A stretch of 36,841 bases of DNA. Origin: CAZPWQ01 sp964590495 (GTDB taxonomy: Bacteria; Bacteroidota; Rhodothermia; Balneolales; Balneolaceae). Within the stretch, counting starts at the first letter, position 1. Each line of letters opens with the position of its first letter. The stretch covers positions 1 to 36,841 of the forward strand of contig CAZPWQ010000019.1 of assembly GCA_964590495.1 (NCBI GenBank), in the 5' to 3' direction. The notes below the pieces were generated by a model. It was not told the DNA's origin. It ran no database searches and saw nothing but the letters and a program-made list of their open reading frames with translations. Shown in pieces: positions 14,556 to 22,797 of this stretch. A program made the position numbers and the translations under genes.

Positions 14556-16079
14556 TTGGCAACAAAAATATTGAATAAGCTTTTATTATATTTTTTTGCA
14601 CTTTGCATGCTGTTGGCTACAACGCCTGATATAAAAGCCCAGCGGCAACTTGCCCTTCAATGGGAAATTCCACAAGACCAGGATGAGGCCGTTCGTCAGT
14701 TAAAAAGATTCAGGGAAATAGGTTTTACCATTCTTGAGATAGACCAGGTGCCATCCGGTGAAATCTGGAATCAAATTGAAAATTCCGGTTTCACTGTTTA
14801 TGGTGCTGTTCCCATACGTTTTCCCACCATACAGACATTTGCAAAACCCGACAGCCAATTGATCTCAACAATTGAGCAATATGCCAATTCCTACCTGAAG
14901 CAACCATCCGTAACAGCAGTCAGATTCTTTGAATACGGACAAATTACGGAGCCCGAATTTCTTGAAGCTATACGGCCTTATGTACAACAGGTAAAAAATT
15001 CAAGCGAAAATGATATCACTGTTTATGCCAAAACCGCGCGCCTGCAGTCGATAGCCCTTCCCCCACTGGATACCTACATCTATGAGCTACAGGTTCAAGC
15101 CGACAATTTTGATCAGTTAACTATACCCGAACCCACAGATAGAATTAGTGGATTCTATTATAATCCTTCCGGACAAGTTGATGACCTGGTTACTCCCTTT
15201 AAAAATATCATTGAAGCGACCTCCGCACATAAGGATGTACCTGTTTTCCTTAATTCGCAATGGTTGTTGCAAATACTTGGCCACTATCCCTCTTTTGCTA
15301 ATACACTGACAAGTATAAGCAGCGAATCTGATCCGATTTTCCCATTGCCGGATGAAACCATCCCGGAACCGGAACAATCAACTACTATACCATTAATCTT
15401 GCTGTTAGTCTGGGGAAGCTTTGCTTTACATTATAGCGGAAGTCCATTATACCGGAAATCTCTTTTCCGCTACTTTACCTCCCATAGTTTTTTTGTAGAT
15501 GATATTTACCGCAGACATATAAGATCTGTTCTTCCCGCATTTATTATTCTTATGCAAAATGCATTATTAATTGCCATATGTATATATGCCGTGTTTGACA
15601 CACTCTTTACTCCATTGGGACAAGATGCACTGTTTTACCACTTAAAGTGGTTTACATTTTACGGCTATAGCTCATTATCAATTTTTCTGCTGGCATTCAG
15701 CATAACTGTTACCCTCTCCTTTTTACTGATTCTTTGGCTTTATTTCAGTAACAAATCGCTTACCAATATCAGCCAGGTTGCTACCCTGTACAGCTGGCCT
15801 CTTCAATTGAATCTGATTATTACCACGATACTTGTACCTGTTTACATATCAGATGGGAATGCATTTACTATCACTTTGCTATCATTGTTTGCAATAGTGA
15901 TTTTTCTTTCAAGTTTTGTATTCGCCTCGGCAGATACCGTGCGGTTTATGAGAAGTAAAAAGGGATTATTTCTTTTCGGAACAGCGGGTATTTATATAGC
16001 ACTGTTGACTCTTGGTGTTATCTCACTGGCAGTTTCAGACTATTTTAATGAGGTCATTTTTCTGGCGTTGTCTCTTTAA
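14556..16079 (+). CDS. Unrecognised envelope protein: periplasmic domain plus six-helix membrane domain
   Basis: I do not recognise this 507-residue protein. It starts with TTG (14556, or the TTG at 14571) since no ATG precedes the signal sequence. Layout: signal peptide at about 1-28, cut near I-K-A-Q; an exported domain at about 30-270 with L-A-L-Q-W-E-I-P near its start and a repeated strand-helix pattern (G-F-T-I-L-E-I-D-Q; V-T-A-V-R-F-F-E-Y-G) like a TIM-barrel of glycoside-hydrolase type. A membrane part follows, with hydrophobic segments near 278-294, 325-347, 369-397, 417-431, 437-457 and 471-493. The membrane part is vaguely like Yip1-type domains. No catalytic residues can be assigned. 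It is probably co-transcribed with the Lrp-type regulator. Its stop overlaps the convergent rpoN stop by 4 bases. Confidence 0.75.
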   Translation: MATKILNKLLLYFFALCMLLATTPDIKAQRQLALQWEIPQDQDEAVRQLKRFREIGFTILEIDQVPSGEIWNQIENSGFTVYGAVPIRFPTIQTFAKPDSQLISTIEQYANSYLKQPSVTAVRFFEYGQITEPEFLEAIRPYVQQVKNSSENDITVYAKTARLQSIALPPLDTYIYELQVQADNFDQLTIPEPTDRISGFYYNPSGQVDDLVTPFKNIIEATSAHKDVPVFLNSQWLLQILGHYPSFANTLTSISSESDPIFPLPDETIPEPEQSTTIPLILLLVWGSFALHYSGSPLYRKSLFRYFTSHSFFVDDIYRRHIRSVLPAFIILMQNALLIAICIYAVFDTLFTPLGQDALFYHLKWFTFYGYSSLSIFLLAFSITVTLSFLLILWLYFSNKSLTNISQVATLYSWPLQLNLIITTILVPVYISDGNAFTITLLSLFAIVIFLSSFVFASADTVRFMRSKKGLFLFGTAGIYIALLTLGVISLAVSDYFNEVIFLALSL

Positions 16080-17599
16080 ACAATCTGCTTCCTCAGACGG
16101 GCAACCGGAATATTTAATTTCTTTCTGTATTTACTGACGGTTCGACGCGCTACTTTATATCCCTGTTCTTTTAGCATTTCCGCTATAGTCTGGTCGCTGA
16201 GTGGATTCTTTTTATTTTCATTATTAACAATTTCCTGAACGGCATTTTTCACTTCACGGCTTGAAACTTCTTCGCCGCTTTCCGTTTCAAGTCCTTCACT
16301 GAAAAAGTACTTAAGTTCAAAAACCCCGAAATGGGTTTGTACGTATTTGCCATTTACCACCCTCGAAATAGTTGAAATATCCAGATTCACCCGTTCTGCA
16401 ATATCTTTCAGGATCATTGGCTTCAGACCTTCGCCATGCTTGAAAAAATCTTCCTGAAGAGCCACAATTGTCTGCATAGTATTCATGAGCGTATTCTGAC
16501 GCTGCCTGATCGAATCAATAAACCACTGGGCCGATTCAATTTTATTCTTAATGAAATTTTTAGTCTCTTTTGCCTGCTTTTTTTTCTTCTTCTTTTTCAG
16601 ATCTTCCCACATCTGTTTATAATGAGGAGAAATTCGCAATGGCGGCACATTGCTGTTATTGAGCCTTATTATGAAATCGCCTTCCTTCCGTTCACCATTT
16701 TCCTCATTCTCTGCCGGTTGATAATAAACTTCGAAATCGGGTTCAATATAATTTTGAGTATCGTCAACTTCATTACCTGATGCGCCCGGTTTCGGATCCA
16801 GTCCCTGAATGCATTCAAAAGCATCCTGGAGTTCTTCATCATTTACCTCCAGCTTTTTCTTGAGTTTACTAAAATGCTTTTTCTCAAATAGCTCCCAATG
16901 ATCTTTCAGCATGGTTTTAGCAATATCACAACCCCTGCTGTTATTTCTCATTAAATTTAACTGTACCAAAAGACAATCCCGCAGATCATGGGATGCGATG
17001 CCGGGAGGATCCAAACGCTGAATCTTCTTTCTGACATTTTCTACTTCTTCATTGTTGGTGAGCGTACCGTGATTAAATGCTATATTGTCGACTACAGCTT
17101 CAATTTCACGCCGGAAATATCCATCCTGATCAAGAGAACCCAGGATCTGGTCGGCAATAAGCTTTTGAGCATCATTTAAATTGAGAAGGCTTACCTGTTG
17201 TTCAAGGTCTTCGAGCTGCGACTCATGATAAGGATTGGGTAAGTCTCGCCAGTCTTCATTACCTCCCCTGGCACTGTATGAAGAACCCCCGTAATCTTTT
17301 CCCTCGTATTCCGTATTATGCATGAACTCATCCCAATCAATTTCTTCATTTTGATCTGTCGGATCGAGCTCCTGCTCTTCGTTATTACCAGTCTGCTTAT
17401 CCTCCCACTCTGCTGCCTCATCAAACTCATTCCGGCTATCAGCTTCTTCCAGTACAGGATTCACTTCGAGCTCTTCTTTAATTCTTTGCTCGAGTGCGAT
17501 TGTCGGAAGCTGTAACAGTTTTATATACTGAATCTGCTGTGGTGACAGTCGCTGTTGCTGCGACTGTTTTTGATTCATCTGTTGACCGGTTTTAATCAT
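16076..17599 (-). CDS. rpoN: RNA polymerase sigma-54 factor
   Basis: Sigma-54 directs RNA polymerase to -24/-12 promoters and needs an AAA+ enhancer-binding activator to open them. The 507-residue protein has all regions. The glutamine-rich region I opens Q-S-Q-Q-Q-R-L-S-P-Q-Q-I-Q-Y-I-K-L-L-Q-L-P. An acidic region II follows (around residues 50-120). The core-binding domain contains the Q-D-G-Y-F motif and the L-D-P-P-G-I motif. The C-terminal DNA-binding domain contains the RpoN box A-R-R-T-V-S-K-Y-R-K-K-L-N-I-P. A lysine-rich insert (five K in a row) lies mid-protein. No activator gene is in the window. The start is 2 bases after the DUF3109 stop. Confidence 0.97.
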   Translation of the reverse strand: MIKTGQQMNQKQSQQQRLSPQQIQYIKLLQLPTIALEQRIKEELEVNPVLEEADSRNEFDEAAEWEDKQTGNNEEQELDPTDQNEEIDWDEFMHNTEYEGKDYGGSSYSARGGNEDWRDLPNPYHESQLEDLEQQVSLLNLNDAQKLIADQILGSLDQDGYFRREIEAVVDNIAFNHGTLTNNEEVENVRKKIQRLDPPGIASHDLRDCLLVQLNLMRNNSRGCDIAKTMLKDHWELFEKKHFSKLKKKLEVNDEELQDAFECIQGLDPKPGASGNEVDDTQNYIEPDFEVYYQPAENEENGERKEGDFIIRLNNSNVPPLRISPHYKQMWEDLKKKKKKKQAKETKNFIKNKIESAQWFIDSIRQRQNTLMNTMQTIVALQEDFFKHGEGLKPMILKDIAERVNLDISTISRVVNGKYVQTHFGVFELKYFFSEGLETESGEEVSSREVKNAVQEIVNNENKKNPLSDQTIAEMLKEQGYKVARRTVSKYRKKLNIPVARLRKQIV

Positions 17600-17601
17600 T
17601 G

Positions 17602-18192
17602 TTATACGGCCTCCTTTTTGTTTGCACGAATGCTTTCACAGGCATTCTGAAATTCTTCATACCATTTATTTCCATATCGGCGAATCAGGGGGCTTTTTAA
17701 AAATTCTGAAAGATACGTTCCTTCCTCTTTTCCCTTTTTACAACCTGAAGCGCAAAGCTCAGGTACATATTCAAAACTGGCATAATCAAAGTTATTAATT
17801 TTTTTTAGTCTCACGGGAAACAGATGGCAACTCATTGGTTTTTCCCAATTTAAACGTCCTTCGAAAAAAGCTTTTTGGATAGAACATAAAGCTACGTCAT
17901 TTTCAGTATAGGTTACGAAAACGCACTCTTTTTCATCCGTGCACATTAATTCGTAACCTTTTTTGTTATTTCCTTTAATCAGTCCCTCCTGTTCGACTAC
18001 CTCCCGGGCCCTGGGCCGGAGCTCATCTTTTAGTTCCCGGAAAGCCTTATTCAAAATAGAAATTTCGTTCACCTCTATCGGTGCACCGGCATCACCGACA
18101 ACACAACAGGCACCCTTGCATTTGGGGAGATTGCAGGAAAACTTTGCAGTAGCAATCTCTTCAGACAGTATGGTCTTTTGAACTTTAAACAT
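17602..18192 (-). CDS. DUF3109 family cysteine-rich protein
   Basis: This 196-residue protein of unknown function is related to the YkgJ-like CxxxCxxC metal-binding group. Cysteines sit at conserved-looking places: C-N-L-P-K-C-K-G-A-C-C near residue 20, single Cys in M-C-T-D-E-K-E-C-V-F, L-C-S-I-Q, M-S-C-H-L-F-P-V-R, and L-C-A-S-G-C-K-K. Together these could hold an iron-sulfur or zinc site; that is inferred from the cysteine pattern. The H-L-F-P-V-R segment is the strongest family landmark. It is 2 bases upstream of rpoN, so the two are translated from one message; a functional link to sigma-54 is not known to me. Confidence 0.85.
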   Translation of the reverse strand: MFKVQKTILSEEIATAKFSCNLPKCKGACCVVGDAGAPIEVNEISILNKAFRELKDELRPRAREVVEQEGLIKGNNKKGYELMCTDEKECVFVTYTENDVALCSIQKAFFEGRLNWEKPMSCHLFPVRLKKINNFDYASFEYVPELCASGCKKGKEEGTYLSEFLKSPLIRRYGNKWYEEFQNACESIRANKKEAV

Positions 18193-18245
18193 AAATCAAG
18201 ATACCGCTTCTTAGTACTAATTTAAACCGGAAGGCCATGCAAAAT

Positions 18246-19379
18246 CTATACCAGTTCAAATTCTTTTCCTGCATTCTGCTTTATGCACTCCTGCATCTCC
18301 AGCTCAAGCAGCTTAGACAGCAGTTTGTGGGTCCTGATGTCCAGTTCTTCCGCCAATGAATCAATATGAAGCGGACCTTCCTCCAACGTCTCACAAATAG
18401 TAATTGACAAAGAATCCAAGTCTTTTGATTTCCAGTTTTTCTCTTTAATGATGGTATGCTGACCGGGAGTCGAATTCAAATGAACCTCGATTTCAACCAG
18501 GATATCTTCAATATTCTGTACGAGTTTACCCATACTTCTTTTTATCAGTGCATTGCAACCTTCCGAATTTGGCTGATTCAAAGGGTGAGGGATAACAAAT
18601 ACTTCCCGGTTCTGATCGATCGCCGATCTGGCTGTAATCATACTACCGCCCTTCAGTCCCGATTCAACCACTAATGTACCAAGGCTGAGTCCACTAACAA
18701 TGCGATTTCGGACGGGAAAGTTTCCTGCATCCGGTATGGTTCCAAGCGGAAATTCTGATATCACGGCTCCACCGCTTTCAATTATATTCCGGGTCAGTTG
18801 CCTGTGACTGCCGGGATAAATATTATCAATACCCGACCCAAGTACGGCTATGGTGCATCCACCTGCTTCAACCGTAGCTTTGTGAGCCGCACCGTCAATC
18901 CCGAGGGCCAGGCCGCTTACAACGGTAATACCGGCGGCAGTTAGCCCGGCCGCAAATTTCTTTGCCATTTCTCTTCCGTATCGACCTGCTTTGCGTGTAC
19001 CGACGATAGCAACACTGTCGTTTGTCAATGTCTTTCGATCCCCCTTAATCCATAAAAGCATGGGCGGATCGTAAATTTCGCGAAGCAGGGGTGGATAATC
19101 TTCATCCCAGTACGTCATCAAATCTGCGCCGATTTTGCCTGCACGCTCTATAAGTTTGTCTGCCTCATCCCATGAATTAAATGAAGTAATATCTTCTGCA
19201 GTGGCCAATCCTATACCTTTGATATATTGCAGTTCTTCACGATCGGCTCTGAATATATCCTGTGGATGTTCGAAAGCCTGCAAAAGCAATCGAATTCGCT
19301 GGGCACCCAGATTTGGAACAAGGTATAAGGCAACAAGTTCTCTAAGGTGCGCTCTCTGTGTTTTCTGATTTTTCAACAT
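18246..19379 (-). CDS. dprA: DNA processing protein DprA
   Basis: DprA binds incoming single-stranded DNA and loads RecA during natural transformation. The 377-residue protein has three parts. The N-terminal helix-hairpin-helix region (about 15-65) contains Y-I-K-G-I-G-L-A-T-A-E. The Rossmann-like DprA core (about 80-290) contains the hallmarks V-A-I-V-G-T-R-K-A-G-R-Y-G, V-S-G-L-A-L-G-I-D-G-A-A-H-K, A-V-L-G-S-G-I-D-N-I-Y-P and P-V-R-N-R-I-V-S-G-L-S. A C-terminal winged helix (about 315-377) completes it. The start at 19379 overlaps the 3' end of obgE by 38 bases, so translation is likely coupled. Alternative starts further in would cut the N-terminal region. Confidence 0.95.
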   Translation of the reverse strand: MLKNQKTQRAHLRELVALYLVPNLGAQRIRLLLQAFEHPQDIFRADREELQYIKGIGLATAEDITSFNSWDEADKLIERAGKIGADLMTYWDEDYPPLLREIYDPPMLLWIKGDRKTLTNDSVAIVGTRKAGRYGREMAKKFAAGLTAAGITVVSGLALGIDGAAHKATVEAGGCTIAVLGSGIDNIYPGSHRQLTRNIIESGGAVISEFPLGTIPDAGNFPVRNRIVSGLSLGTLVVESGLKGGSMITARSAIDQNREVFVIPHPLNQPNSEGCNALIKRSMGKLVQNIEDILVEIEVHLNSTPGQHTIIKEKNWKSKDLDSLSITICETLEEGPLHIDSLAEELDIRTHKLLSKLLELEMQECIKQNAGKEFELV

Positions 19380-20346
19380 CTTGTAATTTCTCCCAGATAG
19401 CTTCTTTCAGGTTATCAATATTGTAACCCGTTGCGGCGGAAATTTCAAGCGCCGGAATATCAATATTTATTTCCTGCTCCAACTCATAATTCTCTTTTAA
19501 ATCCATTTTAGTCACGGCCAACAGGCGTGGTTTATCCAAAAGGTCGGAACGGTAGGCCTCCAATTCTTTCAACAGAGCCTTATACTGGTACTCAACATCC
19601 TGCTGACAGCTTACCATAAACAGCAACAGGTTATTTCGTTCAATGTGCCGTAAAAATTGTATACCCAGTCCTTTTCCGTCGTGTGCCTCTTCAATGATAC
19701 CAGGGATATCGGCCATCACAAAAGTACGGTAATCGGGCATGGTCACTACGCCAAGATTGGGCTGTAGCGTAGTAAAGGGATAAGAATCAATTTTGGGCTT
19801 TGCCCCCGACATTACCGAAAGCAAGGTGCTTTTTCCCGCGTTTGGGAATCCTACTAATCCGACATCCCCGATCAGTTTCAACTCAATCTCCACAGCATGT
19901 TCTTCCCCCTCCTTACCACCCTGGGCATGACGCGGAGTTTGATTGGTCGAACTGCGAAAGTGCCAGTTACCCAGTCCCCCCTGGCCGCCTTCTGCAATAA
20001 TTATCTCCTGGTCATGTTCTGTTATCTCCCCCAGCCGCTCACGCGAATCAGCATCATAAATCACACAGCCGAGCGGTACTTCCAGAATTTCATCTTTACC
20101 ATCTTTACCTTTACGTTTGCTCGATTCCCCTCTTTGTCCGTGCTCGGCTTTAACATATTTTCGATACCGCAGATCAAGCAGTGTATTGAGCTGTTCATTG
20201 CCGCGCAGGATAACATCTCCTCCGTCACCGCCGTCGCCGCCGTCAGGCCCACCCCTGGGTACATACTTTTCTCTCCGGAAGTGTACAGCCCCCGCCCCGC
20301 CGCTTCCCCCGGTAACATATATTTTGGCGTAATCTGCGAATCTCAT
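19342..20346 (-). CDS. obgE: GTPase ObgE/CgtA
   Basis: Obg is an essential GTPase acting in late 50S ribosome assembly and stress response. The 334-residue protein has the glycine-rich Obg fold (residues about 1-158, with G-G-D-G-G-D-G-G-D-V and G-Q-G-G-L-G-N). The G domain follows with G1 G-F-P-N-A-G-K-S-T, switch/G3 D-I-P-G-I-I-E, G4 T-K-M-D and G5-like S-A-A-T-G. There is no extended C-terminal OCT domain, as is common outside Gram-positives. Its last 38 bases overlap the dprA start. The dispersed hairpin at 20370-20404 lies between DPP-IV and this gene. Confidence 0.96.
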   Translation of the reverse strand: MRFADYAKIYVTGGSGGAGAVHFRREKYVPRGGPDGGDGGDGGDVILRGNEQLNTLLDLRYRKYVKAEHGQRGESSKRKGKDGKDEILEVPLGCVIYDADSRERLGEITEHDQEIIIAEGGQGGLGNWHFRSSTNQTPRHAQGGKEGEEHAVEIELKLIGDVGLVGFPNAGKSTLLSVMSGAKPKIDSYPFTTLQPNLGVVTMPDYRTFVMADIPGIIEEAHDGKGLGIQFLRHIERNNLLLFMVSCQQDVEYQYKALLKELEAYRSDLLDKPRLLAVTKMDLKENYELEQEINIDIPALEISAATGYNIDNLKEAIWEKLQDVEKSENTESAP

Positions 20347-20369
20347 TATTTAATTTTAAGTTTTGAATG

Positions 20370-20404
20370 TTGAATGTTGAATTATACCCGAATTCAACAT
20401 TCAA
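20370..20404. repeat. Perfect 14-bp hairpin between DPP-IV and obgE
   Basis: TTGAATGTTGAATT and AATTCAACATTCAA are perfect inverted repeats around ATACCCG. The motif GAATGTT also repeats in tandem at 20364-20377. No T-run follows on the minus strand, so it is more likely a dispersed palindrome than a terminator. Confidence 0.65.
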
Positions 20405-20422
20405 AATTTAACATTTATAATT

Positions 20423-22618
20423 TTATAGGTTTTCAAGAATAAAATCGGTCATCATCTCATACAGATGCCTGCGGGTATTTCCGCCATAAATTCCGTGATT
20501 CCTGTTGGGATAATACATTGTTTTGAACTGGATATTTTCTTCCACAAGCTTGTTTACCATTTCAACAGCATTCTGGAGATGAACGTTGTCGTCACCGGTG
20601 CCATGAACCAGCAGGTAATTCCCCTCTATCTGATCGGTATAGGTCAAGGGAGACCCCAATTCGTAACCTTCCCTGTTCATCAGGGGCGTTTGCATAAAAC
20701 GTTCGGTATAGATGGTATCGTAAAAACGCCAGCTTGTTACAGGAGCTACAGCGACTGCTGTATCAAAAAAGTGATTTCCTCGTGCCAGCACGAGACTGGA
20801 CATATAGCCACCATAACTCCAGCCCCATATTCCCAGTCGTTCTTCATCCATAAAATCACAGGTATCGATTAGATATTCCGCCGCATCAATTTGGTCTTTA
20901 ACTTCAAGCTGACCCAACCTTTTATAAACCTGTTTCTCAAAATCACGTCCCCTGGCCCCTGTTCCACGGTTGTCAACACTGACTATCACATACCCTTTTG
21001 AAGTGAGATAACGATGCCACATCGCACGCTGCCCCGAGGCGAAGCTTCTGGTGACCGTTTGACTTCCCGGACCACCATACACGTAAAATAGTACGGGATA
21101 TGTTGTTGTCGAATCAAAATCGTAAGGCTTCAAGATATAACCATTCAGATCAGCCTGCTCGAGGTTCACATCAATGAACTCTTTGGTCGGAAGCTGATAT
21201 TCTTTCAGCCGTTCCACCAGTTCTGAGTTATCCTCCAAAATCCTTACCTCGGTTCCATCGCCTTCATACAACGTATACACCGAAGGTGTCTCCGGCGACG
21301 AATAGGTTTCAATGTAAAATTTATAATCCCGGCTCATATTTACCTGGTAAACCCCCTCTTTGCCACTCATCTTCATTTTGCCGGTGCCGTCTCTGTTAAT
21401 GCTGTAAAGATGACGCTCCAATGGTGACTCTTCGGTGCTGATATAATAAATTTGGCTGTTATCTTCATTATAACCCAGGTAATCCGTGACTTCCCAATTT
21501 CCGCTGGTTATCTGACGGATCAACTCGCCATCCATGCCATACAGGTAAATATGATTATACCCGGACTCTTCACTCGTATAAATAAAATGCTCCCGGTCTT
21601 CTAAAAAAATCAGATCATCATTAACATCAATCCAGGCGTCGCTTTTCTCAGTTTTTATAATCCGGGTTTGACCAGAACCGGCATCGGCAAGCATAAGATC
21701 CTGCTTATTTTGCAGGCGATTCATTCGCCGGATGGCCAGTGTACCGGGATCTTTGGTCCAGTTGATACGCGGAATGTACTGATCGGTCTCGTCACCGATG
21801 TCCATCCATATTGTTTCGCCTTTTTCAAGATCAAACACTCCGATCTTAACAATCGAGTTTTCTTCTCCCGCCTTAGGATATTTGAATCGCGTCAACCCGG
21901 GATACAAGTCTCCCCATTCAGTCATGAAAAATTCCTTTACCCTGCTTTCATCAAAGCGATAATACGCAATTTTTTCTCCGTCGGGCGACCAGTACCATGC
22001 TTTGGCAAATCCAAACTCCTCTTCGTATACCCAGTCGGTAGAACCATTTATAATCCTGTTGAACTCCCCGTCTTCGGTTATCGCAGTTTCTTCGCCGGCC
22101 TCAAGATCGACCAAATAGAGATTATTATCCTGTACATAGACTGCTTTATCCCCTGACGGCGACAATTGTGCATATTGCTGTTTTTCATCAGATTGTGTCA
22201 GCTTTGTTGTTTCCCCTGTTTCCAGATCATGAATAAAATAGTTTTCACGCGTGCTTCGCCGCCAAATCTGAACAACATCTGTTTTGATCAGTATCTTATT
22301 TTCATCGGCTGAAAACTGATAATCCTGTATAAGAATAGGATCATCTCTTCCTTCTGCTTTCAATCCTGATGAAGCTATTAGCACCTCATAGTCACCGGTG
22401 AGAATATCATATTTTCGCAGCTGTATATCATTCCCGGTGCGTTCCAATGTGGTATAGAATTGCCCGTCTTTCATCCAGTTGACATTATGAATCCCCTCCG
22501 GAGTAAAAGTGTCGTTAAATACATGCTCCAGTGTGAGCTGTTTCTCAGGCTGTTGCGCCTGGATTGGATGAATAATCCAGCCTGTCAACAGGACAAGCAT
22601 TACTACCAGCTTTTTCAT
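20423..22618 (-). CDS. Dipeptidyl peptidase IV (S9B serine peptidase)
   Basis: This exported exopeptidase removes X-Pro or X-Ala dipeptides from peptide N-termini. The 731-residue protein opens with a signal peptide (M-K-K-L-V-V-M-L-V-L-L-T-G-W, cut near I-Q-A-Q). The eight-bladed propeller spans about 40-480 and contains the substrate-binding pair in D-W-V-Y-E-E-E-F-G. The alpha/beta hydrolase domain has the nucleophile in G-W-S-Y-G-G-Y, the Asp in H-G-T-G-D-D-N-V-H, and the His in N-R-N-H-G-I-Y-G-G (about 708). All catalytic residues are intact. Periplasmic location is inferred. The gene is typical of peptide-feeding Bacteroidota relatives. Confidence 0.96.
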   Translation of the reverse strand: MKKLVVMLVLLTGWIIHPIQAQQPEKQLTLEHVFNDTFTPEGIHNVNWMKDGQFYTTLERTGNDIQLRKYDILTGDYEVLIASSGLKAEGRDDPILIQDYQFSADENKILIKTDVVQIWRRSTRENYFIHDLETGETTKLTQSDEKQQYAQLSPSGDKAVYVQDNNLYLVDLEAGEETAITEDGEFNRIINGSTDWVYEEEFGFAKAWYWSPDGEKIAYYRFDESRVKEFFMTEWGDLYPGLTRFKYPKAGEENSIVKIGVFDLEKGETIWMDIGDETDQYIPRINWTKDPGTLAIRRMNRLQNKQDLMLADAGSGQTRIIKTEKSDAWIDVNDDLIFLEDREHFIYTSEESGYNHIYLYGMDGELIRQITSGNWEVTDYLGYNEDNSQIYYISTEESPLERHLYSINRDGTGKMKMSGKEGVYQVNMSRDYKFYIETYSSPETPSVYTLYEGDGTEVRILEDNSELVERLKEYQLPTKEFIDVNLEQADLNGYILKPYDFDSTTTYPVLFYVYGGPGSQTVTRSFASGQRAMWHRYLTSKGYVIVSVDNRGTGARGRDFEKQVYKRLGQLEVKDQIDAAEYLIDTCDFMDEERLGIWGWSYGGYMSSLVLARGNHFFDTAVAVAPVTSWRFYDTIYTERFMQTPLMNREGYELGSPLTYTDQIEGNYLLVHGTGDDNVHLQNAVEMVNKLVEENIQFKTMYYPNRNHGIYGGNTRRHLYEMMTDFILENL

Positions 22619-22683
22619 AGGTCTGCTCTGTTTAGTTATAGTATAATCCCTTCTAACCTGTAATTCTCACCAAGAAATTTAGC

Positions 22684-22785
22684 AAAAGGACATAGGGCAT
22701 AGAGCAAAGTGCATAAGGCCGGGAACAATGCCTGTTTTTCTTTATGCCCCATGCTGTTTGCATTTTGCCGCTCCTGCTCTAAAAC
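22684..22785. repeat. About 100-bp dispersed intergenic repeat, copy 1
   Basis: The segment begins AAAAGGACATAGGGCATAGA and ends near CTCCTGCTCTAA. It aligns end to end, in the same orientation, with 33382-33479. Its two halves are themselves partly complementary (GGGCATAGAGC near the left, ATGCCCCATGC on the right), so it can fold. It lies between accD and DPP-IV. Confidence 0.75.
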
Positions 22786-22797
22786 AGGATTAAATTA

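Noticed and set aside
19897..20373. Plus-strand frame of 158 codons opposite obgE
   Set aside because: It is the complement of the glycine-rich Obg domain, has no family motifs and runs into the intergenic hairpin.
20370..20404. Hairpin after DPP-IV as a terminator
   Set aside because: The stem is AT-rich and no run of T follows on the minus strand, so it fits a dispersed palindrome better.
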